Positions 25,430 through 33,565 of a stretch of DNA of 37,145 nt are shown here, in pieces. A model generated the notes under the pieces. It had not been told where the DNA came from. It did no database searches and saw only the letters and a list, made by a program, of their open reading frames with translations. Where the stretch lies: the NCBI RefSeq assembly GCF_003263785.1, contig NZ_JYJK01000101.1, positions 1 through 37,145 on the forward strand, written 5' to 3'. Within the stretch, counting starts at the first letter, position 1. Every line of letters starts with the position of its first letter. A program made the translations under genes and the position numbers. Source of the stretch: Vibrio variabilis (GTDB taxonomy: Bacteria; Pseudomonadota; Gammaproteobacteria; Enterobacterales; Vibrionaceae).

Positions 25430-25632
25430 AGATTTTTTGACCGCCAATAAAGTGATACTATAACGGGCTCATTAAAGAGCTTAAATTGATAAGTGACGAA
25501 GTGTACCAATCTCTGAGAAAAGTTTTCACTGCTTTGTCACAATTATTTTTGCAGCGCCAGACGTGAAATAGACGCGTCTTGGCAACGACGAATTTAAGAC
25601 ATTTGAAAAGACAGTATTCAGGATAGTTTCAG
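25430..25632. promoter_or_regulatory. Divergent rsmD-ftsY intergenic region
   Basis: About 200 nt with both promoters expected. On the minus strand TATAGT (plus-strand 25457-25462) with TTTAAG 17 nt upstream is a candidate for rsmD. I see no clear plus-strand promoter for ftsY. Confidence 0.35.
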
Positions 25633-26903
25633 ATGACAGAAAAGAAAAAGCGCGGACTCCTCTCTTGGCTCGGTTTTGGCGATGAAGAGCAAACTGAGCA
25701 AAAACAACAAGACACGTCTGCACAGACCGAATCAGAGCAGCCATCAGTAGAATCTGGTGATGAGCAGCAATCGCAAACTGACAAGGTTGAAGCCAGTGTT
25801 GAAGAGACGCTAGAACAGCAAGAAGAGCAAACTGCTCCAGAATCAGTAGAGCCAGACGTGGTTGCTGAGGATGAAACTCAAGATACTGAAAAAGCAGAAG
25901 CAGAAGCAGAAGCAGAAGCAGAAGCAGAAGCAGAAGCAGAAGAGCTTGTCGCTGCGCGCGTTCAAGAGCAAGAGAAGCCAACAGAAAGCTTCTTCGCGCG
26001 TCTAAAACGTAGCTTAAGCCGTACCAAAGCCAATATCGGTGCCGGTTTCTTTGGTTTGTTCAAAGGCAAAGAAATTGACGATGAGCTGTTTGAAGAGCTT
26101 GAAGAGCAGCTATTAATTGCTGACGTGGGCATGAACACCACGGTAAAAATTATTGATAACCTTACAGAAAAAGCGTCTCGTGCCGATTTAAAAGATGGTG
26201 AAGCGTTATACGGCCTTCTTAAAGAGGAAATGGCGGAGATCCTAGTTCAGGTTGAAAAACCGCTGGAAGTGGATACGACCAAAACGCCATTCGTGATCCT
26301 GATGGTGGGCGTCAATGGTGTCGGTAAGACACTACCATTGGTAAGCTGGCGAAGCAATTTCAAGCTGAAGGCAAGAAGGTCATGCTGGCGGCGGGTGATA
26401 CCTTCCGTGCGGCTGCCGTTGAGCAGCTTCAAGTATGGGGCGAGCGTAATGACGTTCCTGTGATTGCTCAGCATACTGGCGCGGATAGTGCCTCTGTTAT
26501 TTACGATGCGATTGAAGCGGCGAAAGCTCGCGGTGTGGACGTAGTCATCGCCGATACCGCTGGCCGTTTGCAAAACAAAGCTAACCTTATGGAAGAGCTG
26601 CGTAAAATCGTACGCGTGATGAAGAAGATTGATGACTCGGCACCGCACGAAATCATGCTAACACTGGATGCGGGCACTGGCCAAAATGCCATTAGCCAAG
26701 CGAAACTGTTTAGTGATGTCGCGCCGCTGACTGGTATTACGCTCACCAAACTTGATGGTACAGCAAAAGGCGGGGTGATCTTTGCTCTTGCTGATCAATT
26801 CCAGATCCCAATCCGCTATATTGGTGTCGGTGAAGGGATTGATGACTTAAGGCCATTTGAGACGCAAGATTTTATCGACGCACTGTTTAGTCGCGAAGAC
26901 TAG
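25633..26903 (+). CDS. ftsY: Signal recognition particle receptor FtsY (frame broken at 26331)
   Basis: FtsY is the SRP receptor GTPase that delivers ribosome-nascent-chain complexes to SecYEG. It has an acidic Gln/Glu-rich A domain (1-110) containing eight Ala-Glu repeats (88-103), the N domain, and the G domain: GVNGVGKT (P-loop), DTFRAAAVEQL, IADTAGR (G3), TKLDGTAKGG (G4) and GVGEGIDDLRPF. The frame breaks inside the P-loop: one extra A after AAGAC gives GKTTTIGKLAKQF and reaches the stop at 26903. Restored length is 423 aa. Loss of this essential gene would be lethal, so an undercall is likely. AGGA lies 9 nt before the ATG. First gene of ftsY-ftsE-ftsX. Confidence 0.95.
25894..25941 (+). 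repeat. Hexanucleotide tandem repeat (GCAGAA)x8 inside ftsY
   Basis: Eight perfect copies of GCAGAA encode Ala-Glu repeats in the acidic A domain. Copy-number change would stay in frame and alter domain length by two residues per unit. Confidence 0.97.
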
Positions 26904-26919
26904 TCGATACAAATAATAG

Positions 26920-26942
26920 AAGGGATGCATGGCATCCCTTTT
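26920..26942 (+). terminator. Hairpin between ftsY and ftsE
   Basis: Stem AAGGGATGC / GCATCCCTT with a 3-nt loop and a short T run. It lies within the ftsYEX gene set, so it probably acts as a partial terminator that lowers ftsEX relative to ftsY. Confidence 0.7.
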
Positions 26943-26977
26943 CTGACCTAGGACGTCCAGATCAGAGGAATGATTCG

Positions 26978-27648
26978 GTGATCAAATTTGAACAAGTGAG
27001 TAAAGCCTATCGTGGGGGCGACAAGCACTGCAAAAAGTCGACTTCCACCTAAAACGCGGTGAAATGGCGTTTTTGGGCGGCCACTCGGGTGCAGGTAAGA
27101 GTACTCTATTAAAGCTTATCTGCGCTATCGAGCGACCAACTGATGGTCGCATACTGTTTAACGATTATGACATTAGTCGACTGCCAGCAAAGGACATTCC
27201 TTTCTTGCGTCGTAATATCGGTATCGTGTTTCAAGATCACCGATTACTCATGGATCGCACCGTGTTTGACAACGTTGCCTTGCCGATGCGCATCGAGTCT
27301 ATTTCAGAAAATGAAATCAAGCGCCGAGTGTCGGCGGCACTGGATAAAACAGGACTGCTCGACAAAATGAAGTGTTTGCCTAGCCAGCTCTCTGGTGGTG
27401 AACAGCAGCGTGTCGGTATCGCTCGTGCGGTGGTTAATCGACCTACCATGCTGCTTGCCGATGAGCCTACGGGTAACCTCGACCCAGAACTGTCGAACAA
27501 AGTGTTGAAGCTGTTTGAAGAGTTCAACCGTGCCGGCGTGTCGATACTGCTGGCAACTCACGATATTAATTTGGTGCGCTCGCGCCCACAGTACCGCTAC
27601 CTTGAGCTGAACCAAGGCTTTTTGAGTGAGGTGAGTGATGGCGTTTAA
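26978..27648 (+). CDS. ftsE: Cell-division ATPase FtsE (frame broken near 27025)
   Basis: ATP-binding subunit of FtsEX, which activates septal peptidoglycan hydrolases through EnvC. ABC motifs: Walker A GGHSGAGKST, signature LSGGEQQRVGIARA, Walker B LLADEPTGNLD and the switch His in LLATHD. The start is a GTG at 26978 (MIKFEQVSKAYRGG) with AGAGGAA 7 nt upstream. The N-terminal part is out of frame with the rest: one extra G at 27025 turns the sequence into GGDKALQKVDFHLKRGEM and joins it. Restored length is 223 aa, like E. coli FtsE. The 3' end overlaps ftsX. Confidence 0.95.
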
Positions 27649-28591
27649 GCGTAAACAAAAACAGGTGAAGCACCGCCTGAAATCCGACGGCTTTTTTGCT
27701 GTGCATTGGCGCCAAGCGAAAAACTCGCTTATTGAGATGTGGCAGCGTCCGCTTGGCAATATCTTAACGCTAGCGGTGATTTCTATGGCGCTAACCATGC
27801 CCGCTTGTTTGTACTTGCTAGGAAAGAACGTTGCTGCTGTGACCTCTAATGTGGCCAGTCAATCGCAAATTACTGCGTTCATTGATGTCGGTGTTGCCGA
27901 TGCCAGAGTGCTAGTGCTCAAAGATGACATCGAAAGCTGGGATACGGTCAGCAAGGTTGAGTACATCACGCCGCAGCAAGGTCTGGCTGATTTGAGTGAA
28001 CATTCCGGTCTTGATCAAGCATTAAGCCTCCTTGATGGTTATGCCTTACCAGGCGTATTAGTGATCATTCCTAGCGATGCAAGCGTAGAGACTGACCGAG
28101 AGTTGGTCTCGAAACTGCGCACTCGAGGTGACATTACCGATGTACGCCGCGATGAAGATTGGCTAGGTCGCTTCGATGCGATTAAGAATTTAGCCTCGAC
28201 GCTGGTGGTGAGCTTGTCGGTGCTGATGCTGGTGTCAGTATTCCTGATCGTTGGCAACACGCTGCGCTTTAATGTGCTGGCCAATAAAGAGGCCATCCAA
28301 ACCATGAAGTTGATTGGTGCAACGGATGCCTTTATTTTGAGGCCTTATCTCTATTCAGGCATGTGGTTCGGTCTTATTGGGGCGCTTGTCGCTTGGCTGC
28401 TGACGGCCTTACTAACGATCATCATCAACAGCACAGTGACTGATTTGGCCATGATGTACGACAGTGATTTTCGTTTGCTAGGACTTAGCTGGGATGAAAC
28501 CCTGCTTATCCTGATGCTTGGTCTGTTTCTTGGCACCGGAGCGGCGAGAATTTCGGCGAAGCGTCATTTAAAAGAAATTGAACCGGTTTAG
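27638..28591 (+). CDS. ftsX: Cell-division membrane protein FtsX
   Basis: Permease-like partner of FtsE that passes its signal across the inner membrane to EnvC. The 317-aa frame is intact. It has a cytoplasmic N-terminus rich in Lys/Arg, membrane segment 1 at about 44-66 (MALTMPACLYLLGKNVAA), a large periplasmic loop to about 185, then three further segments, ending in an Arg/Lys tail. It overlaps the ftsE end by 11 nt. GAGG is 6 nt before ATG 27638; a GTG at 27635 is the alternative. Confidence 0.95.
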   Translation: MAFKRKQKQVKHRLKSDGFFAVHWRQAKNSLIEMWQRPLGNILTLAVISMALTMPACLYLLGKNVAAVTSNVASQSQITAFIDVGVADARVLVLKDDIESWDTVSKVEYITPQQGLADLSEHSGLDQALSLLDGYALPGVLVIIPSDASVETDRELVSKLRTRGDITDVRRDEDWLGRFDAIKNLASTLVVSLSVLMLVSVFLIVGNTLRFNVLANKEAIQTMKLIGATDAFILRPYLYSGMWFGLIGALVAWLLTALLTIIINSTVTDLAMMYDSDFRLLGLSWDETLLILMLGLFLGTGAARISAKRHLKEIEPV

Positions 28592-28682
28592 GATACTGCA
28601 GTCCAAATAATCGGTAACAAAGCGTGATAGGGTTAGGGCGACATAATCATGCCGGGATTCAACAAGATAGTGGGATTTGTGT

Positions 28683-28713
28683 CTCATTAACAAGGTGTTC
28701 ACCTATTAATGAG
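28683..28713. repeat. Hairpin upstream of the rpoH promoter
   Basis: Outer arms CTCATTAA / TTAATGAG (8 bp, perfect) and inner arms AGGTG / CACCT with a TT loop make an almost continuous 31-nt hairpin. It could end the ftsX transcript, although no T run follows, or be a protein-binding dyad upstream of the rpoH promoter. Confidence 0.6.
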
Positions 28714-28736
28714 TGAAATTTAATCGGCAAATACAC

Positions 28737-28764
28737 TTGTTTAGACCCATTGATTATGCATAAT
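28737..28764 (+). promoter_or_regulatory. Candidate sigma-70 promoter for rpoH
   Basis: TTGTTT and CATAAT are separated by 16 nt, giving a start near 28771 and a leader of about 85 nt. rpoH usually has several promoters; others may lie in the 264-nt gap. Confidence 0.45.
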
Positions 28765-28855
28765 TACTAACCCCTTCTTGAAACTGTCACAGATTAGGTT
28801 CAGTATTGACAGGTTAAGAAGGTGTTAACCCTACTCGAGATAGATGAGGAAGTGA

Positions 28856-29713
28856 ATGGCAAACCAAGCGTATCCAATGGCTTTAGTAACACAAGATAGC
28901 TTAGACAGCTACATCCGCTCAGTGAACAGCTACCCAATGCTGACTGCTGATGAGGAGCGTGAACTAGCAGAAAGATTGCATTACGACGGTGAGATTGATG
29001 CGGCGAAAGGGCTCATCTTGTCACACCTTCGCTTTGTTGTTCACGTTGCTCGTGGCTATTCAGGTTACGGCCTACCTATGGCGGATCTGGTACAAGAGGG
29101 CAACATTGGTCTGATGAAGGCGGTAAAACGCTTTAACCCAGAAGTAGGGGTAAGACTGGTGTCGTTCGCGGTACACTGGATCAAAGCTGAAATCCATGAG
29201 TACGTGTTGCGTAACTGGCGTATCGTTAAGATTGCGACCACCAAAGCGCAGCGCAAGTTGTTCTTCAACCTACGCAAATCGAAAAAACGCCTTGGCTGGT
29301 TCAATAACGGCGAAGTGGAAACGGTCGCGAAAGAGTTAGGTGTTGAGCCTGCGGAAGTTCGCGAGATGGAATCTCGTCTGGCGGCGCAAGACTCAGCATT
29401 TGAAATGCCAAGTGATGACGACGAAGCAGGTACCACGTACACGGCTCCGGCACTGTATCTGGAAGACAAAAGCTCAGATCTGGCGGAAGACTACGAAGCT
29501 CAGAACTGGGAAGCGCACACCAACAATCGTCTAGGTCATGCACTGGCGACACTGGATGAGCGTAGCCAGCATATCGTTCGCTCTCGCTGGTTGGATGACA
29601 ACAAAGCGACGCTGCAAGATCTCGCCGATAACTACGGCGTGTCTGCCGAGCGTATTCGTCAGCTAGAAAAGAATGCGATGAAGAAGCTTAAAGCCGCAGT
29701 GGGCGAGTTTTAA
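28856..29713 (+). CDS. rpoH: RNA polymerase heat-shock sigma factor sigma-32
   Basis: Sigma-32 directs transcription of chaperone and protease genes. The 285-aa frame is intact. Landmarks: region 2 with HLRFVVHVARGYSGYGLPMADLVQEGNIGLMKAV (DnaK/FtsH and core-binding region 2.1-2.2), VSFAVHWIKAEIHEYVLRNWRIVKI (2.3-2.4), the RpoH box QRKLFFNLR (about 131-139) and the region 4.2 helix-turn-helix GVSAERIRQLEKNAMKKL. AGGAAG precedes the ATG. It is followed by a strong terminator. Confidence 0.98.
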   Translation: MANQAYPMALVTQDSLDSYIRSVNSYPMLTADEERELAERLHYDGEIDAAKGLILSHLRFVVHVARGYSGYGLPMADLVQEGNIGLMKAVKRFNPEVGVRLVSFAVHWIKAEIHEYVLRNWRIVKIATTKAQRKLFFNLRKSKKRLGWFNNGEVETVAKELGVEPAEVREMESRLAAQDSAFEMPSDDDEAGTTYTAPALYLEDKSSDLAEDYEAQNWEAHTNNRLGHALATLDERSQHIVRSRWLDDNKATLQDLADNYGVSAERIRQLEKNAMKKLKAAVGEF

Positions 29714-29759
29714 TTAAGACTCAGCACCACAATTAGGCATTAACGTACCGTTTATATTG

Positions 29760-29791
29760 AAAGGCCGAAGTCGAAAGACTTCGGCCTTTTT
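29760..29791 (+). terminator. Rho-independent terminator of rpoH
   Basis: A 13-bp stem AAAGGCCGAAGTC / GACTTCGGCCTTT with a GAAA loop and a T run. Confidence 0.95.
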
Positions 29792-29805
29792 GATGGCTTG
29801 CGTTT

Positions 29806-30141
29806 GATCACCGCTCTACCACGTATCGTACTCACATTCAGACCGAGCACATGATGTTGATCGCAATGGTGATCGAGTTGAGTTTTCCATGCTGATCATC
29901 GATCCGGATTTTGTTGTCATGGCTTGTGGATAAGTCTGTGACAAAATTATTTGCCAGCTGTCAGAAAGCAGCGACAAATGGGGCGTTTCGGCGCTTTTGG
30001 CCTTGGGGATACCTTTTACCTTACCCACAGTTAGATCAAGATCATACCCAGATATAGTGGATCAAAAGATCCAAAACCACTTTATCAACGCAATCCACAG
30101 AGTTACTCACAGCTGGTGAAAATATAGACTGGGGTGGATAA
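29806..30141. promoter_or_regulatory. GATC-rich region with DnaA-box-like 9-mers
   Basis: This 563-nt gap between rpoH and glpE has no gene. It holds nine GATC sites (starts at 29806, 29859, 29871, 29894, 29901, 30034, 30040, 30060, 30068), where about one is expected. A perfect DnaA box on the minus strand (TGTGGATAA, 29925-29933), TTACCCACA (30021-30029) and GGTGGATAA (30133-30141) match at eight or nine of nine positions; weaker ones are at 30091 and 30103. Dam/SeqA and DnaA are the obvious candidates to bind, by analogy to oriC, datA and DARS. The neighbours are not those of the known Vibrio origins. Function is inferred. Confidence 0.55.
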
Positions 30142-30276
30142 CCCTAAAAGGTGTCGGTACTTTGGTAGCACTGAATAGTGCTATTATCGAAGCTAATAAA
30201 ATCATGAAAAAAACGCATGGAATACGCTTAACTTTGATGTGGAACCATGTGTGATGAAAGTAAAGGATTAGACTCT

Positions 30277-30603
30277 ATGGAGCAGTTTCAACACATCGAT
30301 GTGCAAGCGGCACATCAGTTATTACAAGACAATGAAGAGGCGAGGCTGGTAGACATTCGGGATGTTCAAAGTTTCTCGGTGGCACACGCAACCAGTGCTT
30401 ATCATCTTACCAATGACAGCATCGTCGATTTCATGCAGCAGGCTGAGTTTGACGCACCCGTGCTGGTGATGTGCTATCACGGCGTCAGCAGTCAAGGCGC
30501 TGCTCAGTACCTGCTGAATCAAGGCTTTGAACAGGTATACAGTGTGGATGGCGGCTTTGAAGCTTGGCATCGCGCTGCGCTGCCTACAGAGAGTCACAGT
30601 TAA
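30277..30603 (+). CDS. glpE: Thiosulfate sulfurtransferase GlpE
   Basis: A single-domain rhodanese of 108 aa, the same length as E. coli GlpE. It moves sulfane sulfur from thiosulfate to cyanide or thioredoxin in vitro. The active-site Cys66 is in VMCYHGVSSQGA, the six-residue loop of small rhodaneses; LVDIRD and YSVDGGFEAW are further marks. I chose ATG 30277 (MEQFQHIDVQ) with AAGGA upstream, although the frame is open to 30247. It precedes glpG by 11 nt, as in enterobacteria. Confidence 0.96.
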   Translation: MEQFQHIDVQAAHQLLQDNEEARLVDIRDVQSFSVAHATSAYHLTNDSIVDFMQQAEFDAPVLVMCYHGVSSQGAAQYLLNQGFEQVYSVDGGFEAWHRAALPTESHS

Positions 30604-30614
30604 CGAGGACAGAC

Positions 30615-31445
30615 ATGGTTAGACTTATCACCCTTCAGAACCCACGAATGGGGCAGGCGTTTATTGACTATATGGCGTCAAGGCGCATTGATGTGCAGAT
30701 GATGCCTGAGGGTGAGGGTCAATTTGCCCTGTGGTTGATGAACAGTGAAGATCAGCTTGAAGCCGAAGTTGAGCTTAAGCAGTTTCTCGACAATCCGTTC
30801 GATGCCAAGTATCAAGCGTCCTCTTGGGAAATGGCCGAAACGAGACACAACTCGTTTCGCTATCAAACACCAAGCTTTATGTCGATGATCAAAGCCAAGG
30901 CGGGCGTGGTGACACTGGCCGTTATGGTGATCTGCTCGGTTATCTTTATCCTTCAGCAACTTGGATTGGGTAATGCGATCTTCGCAGCGCTGCACTTTCC
31001 GGCCTTTGATGGTCAGCAGTGGCAGATATGGCGCTGGTTCAGTCATGCGCTATTGCATTTCTCCGCGATGCACATCATCTTCAACCTGTTATGGTGGTGG
31101 CAGCTTGGTGGTGACATTGAGCAGCGTCTTGGCGCGAAAAAGTTGTTAGAAATCTTTTTGTTGTCCGCGGCGGTATCCGGTACAGGTCAATATTGGGTTG
31201 AGGGTGCTAATTTTGGCGGCTTGTCTGGTGTGGTGTATGCCTTGGTTGGCTATTTATGGATGCTAACCATTAAACGCCCAGACCTTGGGCTTGAGATCCA
31301 AAAGCCTATCGTCGGTTTTATGTTGGTGTGGTTGGTGCTCGGTTTTGTGCAGCCATTTATGGCGATTGCCAATATGGCGCATCTAACGGGATTGGCAGCG
31401 GGTGTGTTGCTTGGACTGATTGATTGCCGACGCCTCAAGCGATAA
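30615..31445 (+). CDS. glpG: Rhomboid intramembrane serine protease GlpG
   Basis: An inner-membrane protease that cleaves transmembrane substrates. The 276-aa length equals E. coli GlpG. It has a cytoplasmic N-terminal domain (1-90) and six membrane segments. Catalytic Ser204 is in GGLSGVVYAL and His256 in ANMAHLTGL; His153 and Asn157 of the oxyanion region are in AMHIIFNLLWWW. ATG 30615 follows ACGAGGAC; the upstream open frame lies in glpE. Cotranscribed with glpE. Confidence 0.97.
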   Translation: MVRLITLQNPRMGQAFIDYMASRRIDVQMMPEGEGQFALWLMNSEDQLEAEVELKQFLDNPFDAKYQASSWEMAETRHNSFRYQTPSFMSMIKAKAGVVTLAVMVICSVIFILQQLGLGNAIFAALHFPAFDGQQWQIWRWFSHALLHFSAMHIIFNLLWWWQLGGDIEQRLGAKKLLEIFLLSAAVSGTGQYWVEGANFGGLSGVVYALVGYLWMLTIKRPDLGLEIQKPIVGFMLVWLVLGFVQPFMAIANMAHLTGLAAGVLLGLIDCRRLKR

Positions 31446-31459
31446 GTGGAGCATATAAC

Positions 31460-31490
31460 TAACCGCTCAGCTCGTCGCGCTGAGCGGTTA
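31460..31490. terminator. Hairpin at the glpG / FliL-like junction
   Basis: Perfect 12-bp arms TAACCGCTCAGC / GCTGAGCGGTTA with a 7-nt loop. The right arm ends with the stop codon of the convergent FliL-like gene. The T run is short on both strands, but stem strength suggests termination. Confidence 0.75.
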
Positions 31491-31894
31491 TTGGTAGAGG
31501 TACTTGGTGAAAAGCAGGTCGCAATCACCGCCTTGCCCGTTTCTGCCAGCAATAGATTATTGAGATTACTCACTAAGGCTTGGCGTATCTCCTCTCGTCC
31601 TGCTAACGACTTAATCACATCGGCATTTTGCTTGCCAAGCAGTTCGATCACCGCATCGCGGATCAGCGGTTGGTGGTGTTCAATCACAGCCAAGTCATTC
31701 ACATCGGCCACCATGACATCGATTCGCACTTGAACATAGCCAAGGCGCTTACCTTTGGTGTAGAAGTTGGTGGTCAGTTCTGGCTCAAGGGTGAAATAGG
31801 CGAGATTAGGCGCTGACTCTTGGGACGCCAGTGCAGGCATCGCTACAGTCAAGCCCATGATGAGGAAAAACTGGGTCAGGTAACGTTTACGCAT
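31488..31894 (-). CDS. FliL-like secreted protein (frame broken near 31520)
   Basis: A 135-aa protein with an apparent cleavable signal peptide (MRKRYLTQFFLIMGLTVAMP, then ALAS) and a FliL-type domain: YFTLEPELTTNF, YVQVRIDVMVAD, HHQPLIRDAVIELL and REEIRQALVSNLNNLL. True FliL is a flagellar inner-membrane protein; this copy lies away from flagellar genes and may be periplasmic. Near the end one extra coding-strand G turns VIATCFSPS into VIADLLFTKYLYQ followed at once by a stop, the typical FliL end; without it the frame runs on to 31250 into glpG antisense. ATG 31894 has an AGAGAG upstream. Confidence 0.8.
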
Positions 31895-31983
31895 ATTTCT
31901 CTCTTTCAAACTCGATTTAGCCGATATTCCATGAGTCTAATTTTGTTACAATGACGTAATATCGCTGGAGTGAACGTGCTCTA

Positions 31984-32037
31984 TCGATGGTACAATACAC
32001 CATCGAGATGAATAATGATTGTACGCGCTTAGCGCGT
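31984..32037 (+). promoter_or_regulatory. Dyad-rich ubiC leader with -10-like element
   Basis: TCGATGGT / ACCATCGA (31984-32006, 7-nt loop) encloses a TACAAT (31991-31996), a possible -10. A second dyad, ACGCGCT-T-AGCGCGT, follows at 32023-32037, 18 nt before the ubiC start. These may be operator or leader hairpins. Confidence 0.4.
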
Positions 32038-32054
32038 GTTATTGAATAGCAAAA

Positions 32055-32597
32055 ATGAATGATTCCGCTGTCGACTATCTGAAAATATTACGCCAAGCTC
32101 AATGGCAATCCCCCGACGAGTTTCCCTCTCTAAATCGCCATGCTCTGCAATGGCTGACGGAGCAGGGATCGCTTTCTCATAAATTGGCTACGCACTGTGA
32201 CCATTTTTCTGTCGAGATAGTACGCAGTGAGGCCAGCCCATCACAGGACATGTTGCAAGATGAAGTAGAGCTCCTTGACCATGAAGCATGCTGGCTACGC
32301 GAAGTAGTGCTCTACGGTGATGAGACCCCTTGGGTTATTGGTCGAACTCTCATGTCACTAGAGTCGATGGATCGCAGCCAATATGACATTTCTCAGCAAG
32401 GCACCGTGCCAATTGGGGTCACTGTGTTCTCAAGTGCTGACACCAAGCGTGATGCATTGCAAGTGGCAAGAATTGCGACGCCTAATGGAGAGCTGTTTGC
32501 TCGTCGCTCAAGATTGTGGGTGAAGGGACACCCTATTTTGGTTGCTGAGCTGTTTTTGCCTCAGTCGCCAATCTACCAACAGGAGAGTGGTCAATGA
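32055..32597 (+). CDS. ubiC: Chorismate pyruvate-lyase
   Basis: UbiC cleaves chorismate to 4-hydroxybenzoate and pyruvate, the first committed step of ubiquinone synthesis. The 180-aa frame is intact. Conserved residues include Arg in LREVVLYGDETPWVIGRTL, the FARRSRLWV segment, and the C-terminal ILVAELFLP with the product-binding Glu. The stop overlaps the ubiA start (ATGA), so product passes to the next enzyme of the operon. Confidence 0.93.
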   Translation: MNDSAVDYLKILRQAQWQSPDEFPSLNRHALQWLTEQGSLSHKLATHCDHFSVEIVRSEASPSQDMLQDEVELLDHEACWLREVVLYGDETPWVIGRTLMSLESMDRSQYDISQQGTVPIGVTVFSSADTKRDALQVARIATPNGELFARRSRLWVKGHPILVAELFLPQSPIYQQESGQ

Positions 32598-33465
32598 CCT
32601 CAATGATGACCTCAACTAGGGCGAAGGCTACTGGCAATTAATGCGAATGGATAAGCCTATAGGTTCGCTGCTGCTGTTGTGGCCAACATTGTGGGCATTG
32701 GTGATTGCTGCCGAAGGCATGCCAGATTTACTGGTGCTGGTGGTGTTTACCCTTGGGGTCGTGATGATGCGCAGCGCCGGTTGTGTAATCAATGACTTTG
32801 CGGATCGAAAGGTCGATGGCCACGTTGAGCGCACCAAAGGTCGGCCGCTGCCCTCTGGTATGGTCTCGTCCAAAGAAGCTTTAGGTCTGTTTCTGTTCTT
32901 GGCATTGGCCTCGTTTGTACTCGTGTTGACCATGAACACCTTGACGATACAACTGTCGTTTGTGGGCGTCGCGCTTGCGTTCATTTACCCGTTTATGAAG
33001 CGCTATACCCATTTGCCGCAATTGTTCTTGGGTTTGGCGTTTAGCTGGTCTATCCCTATGGCCTTTGCTGCACAAGCCAACGCTCTGCCGCCAGTAGTGT
33101 GGTTCTTGTTTGTTATCAACGCGCTTTGGACGATCGCCTATGACACCCAATACGCGATGGTCGATAGAGAAGACGATCTAAAAATTGGCATCAAGTCGAC
33201 GGCGATTTTGTTTGGTAAGCGCGACAAGCTGATCATCGGTGTGCTGCAGCTCACCACCTTGTTGATGTTGATGGGGCTTGGCTACAGCTATCAGCTGGGC
33301 GCGAGCTTCTATTGGTGCCTTCTGGCAGTGAGTGCGCTGTTTGTGTATCAACAGTGGCTTATTCGTCATCGTGAGCGCCCACTTTGCTTCCAAGCCTTCC
33401 TCAATAACAACTATGTAGGGATGGCGGTGACAGTTGGTCTACTGAGTGCCTTCTTGCTTCAATAA
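32594..33465 (+). CDS. ubiA: 4-hydroxybenzoate polyprenyltransferase (frame broken near 32628)
   Basis: A membrane prenyltransferase that joins the polyprenyl tail to 4-hydroxybenzoate. The two Asp-rich motifs are visible: NDFADRKVDGHVERTKGRPL and YDTQYAMVDREDDLKIGIKS. About eight or nine membrane segments follow the family pattern. The first codons stop at 32640 as read; one extra C after AAGG gives TRAKAYWQLMRMDKPIGSL and joins ATG 32594 to the rest. Restored length is 290 aa, as in E. coli. Followed by a strong terminator shared with plsB. Confidence 0.95.
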
Positions 33466-33511
33466 ACGATAGCTTCAGTTCAATGATTCAAAATTAGACA
33501 ATACAGATAAC

Positions 33512-33548
33512 AAAAGGGCGCGTTCATCGTAATGAACGCGCCCTTTTT
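33512..33548. terminator. Bidirectional terminator between ubiA and plsB
   Basis: A 16-bp stem AAAAGGGCGCGTTCAT / ATGAACGCGCCCTTTT with a CGTA loop and flanking A and T runs. Confidence 0.96.
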
Positions 33549-33565
33549 AATTGGGGATTAGCTAG

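Noticed and set aside
25526..25981. Leu-rich minus-strand open frame opposite ftsY
   Set aside because: Its poly-Leu run is the antisense of the GCAGAA repeat; there is no start signal and ftsY clearly codes on the plus strand.
29792..30276. The GATC/DnaA-box region as the main chromosomal origin
   Set aside because: The flanking genes are rpoH and glpE, not mnmG, mioC, dnaA or rctB/parAB, and I see no clear AT-rich 13-mer array.
31250..31487. C-terminal extension of the FliL-like protein over glpG
   Set aside because: It is an artefact of the one-base loss near 31520; the corrected frame stops at 31488-31490.
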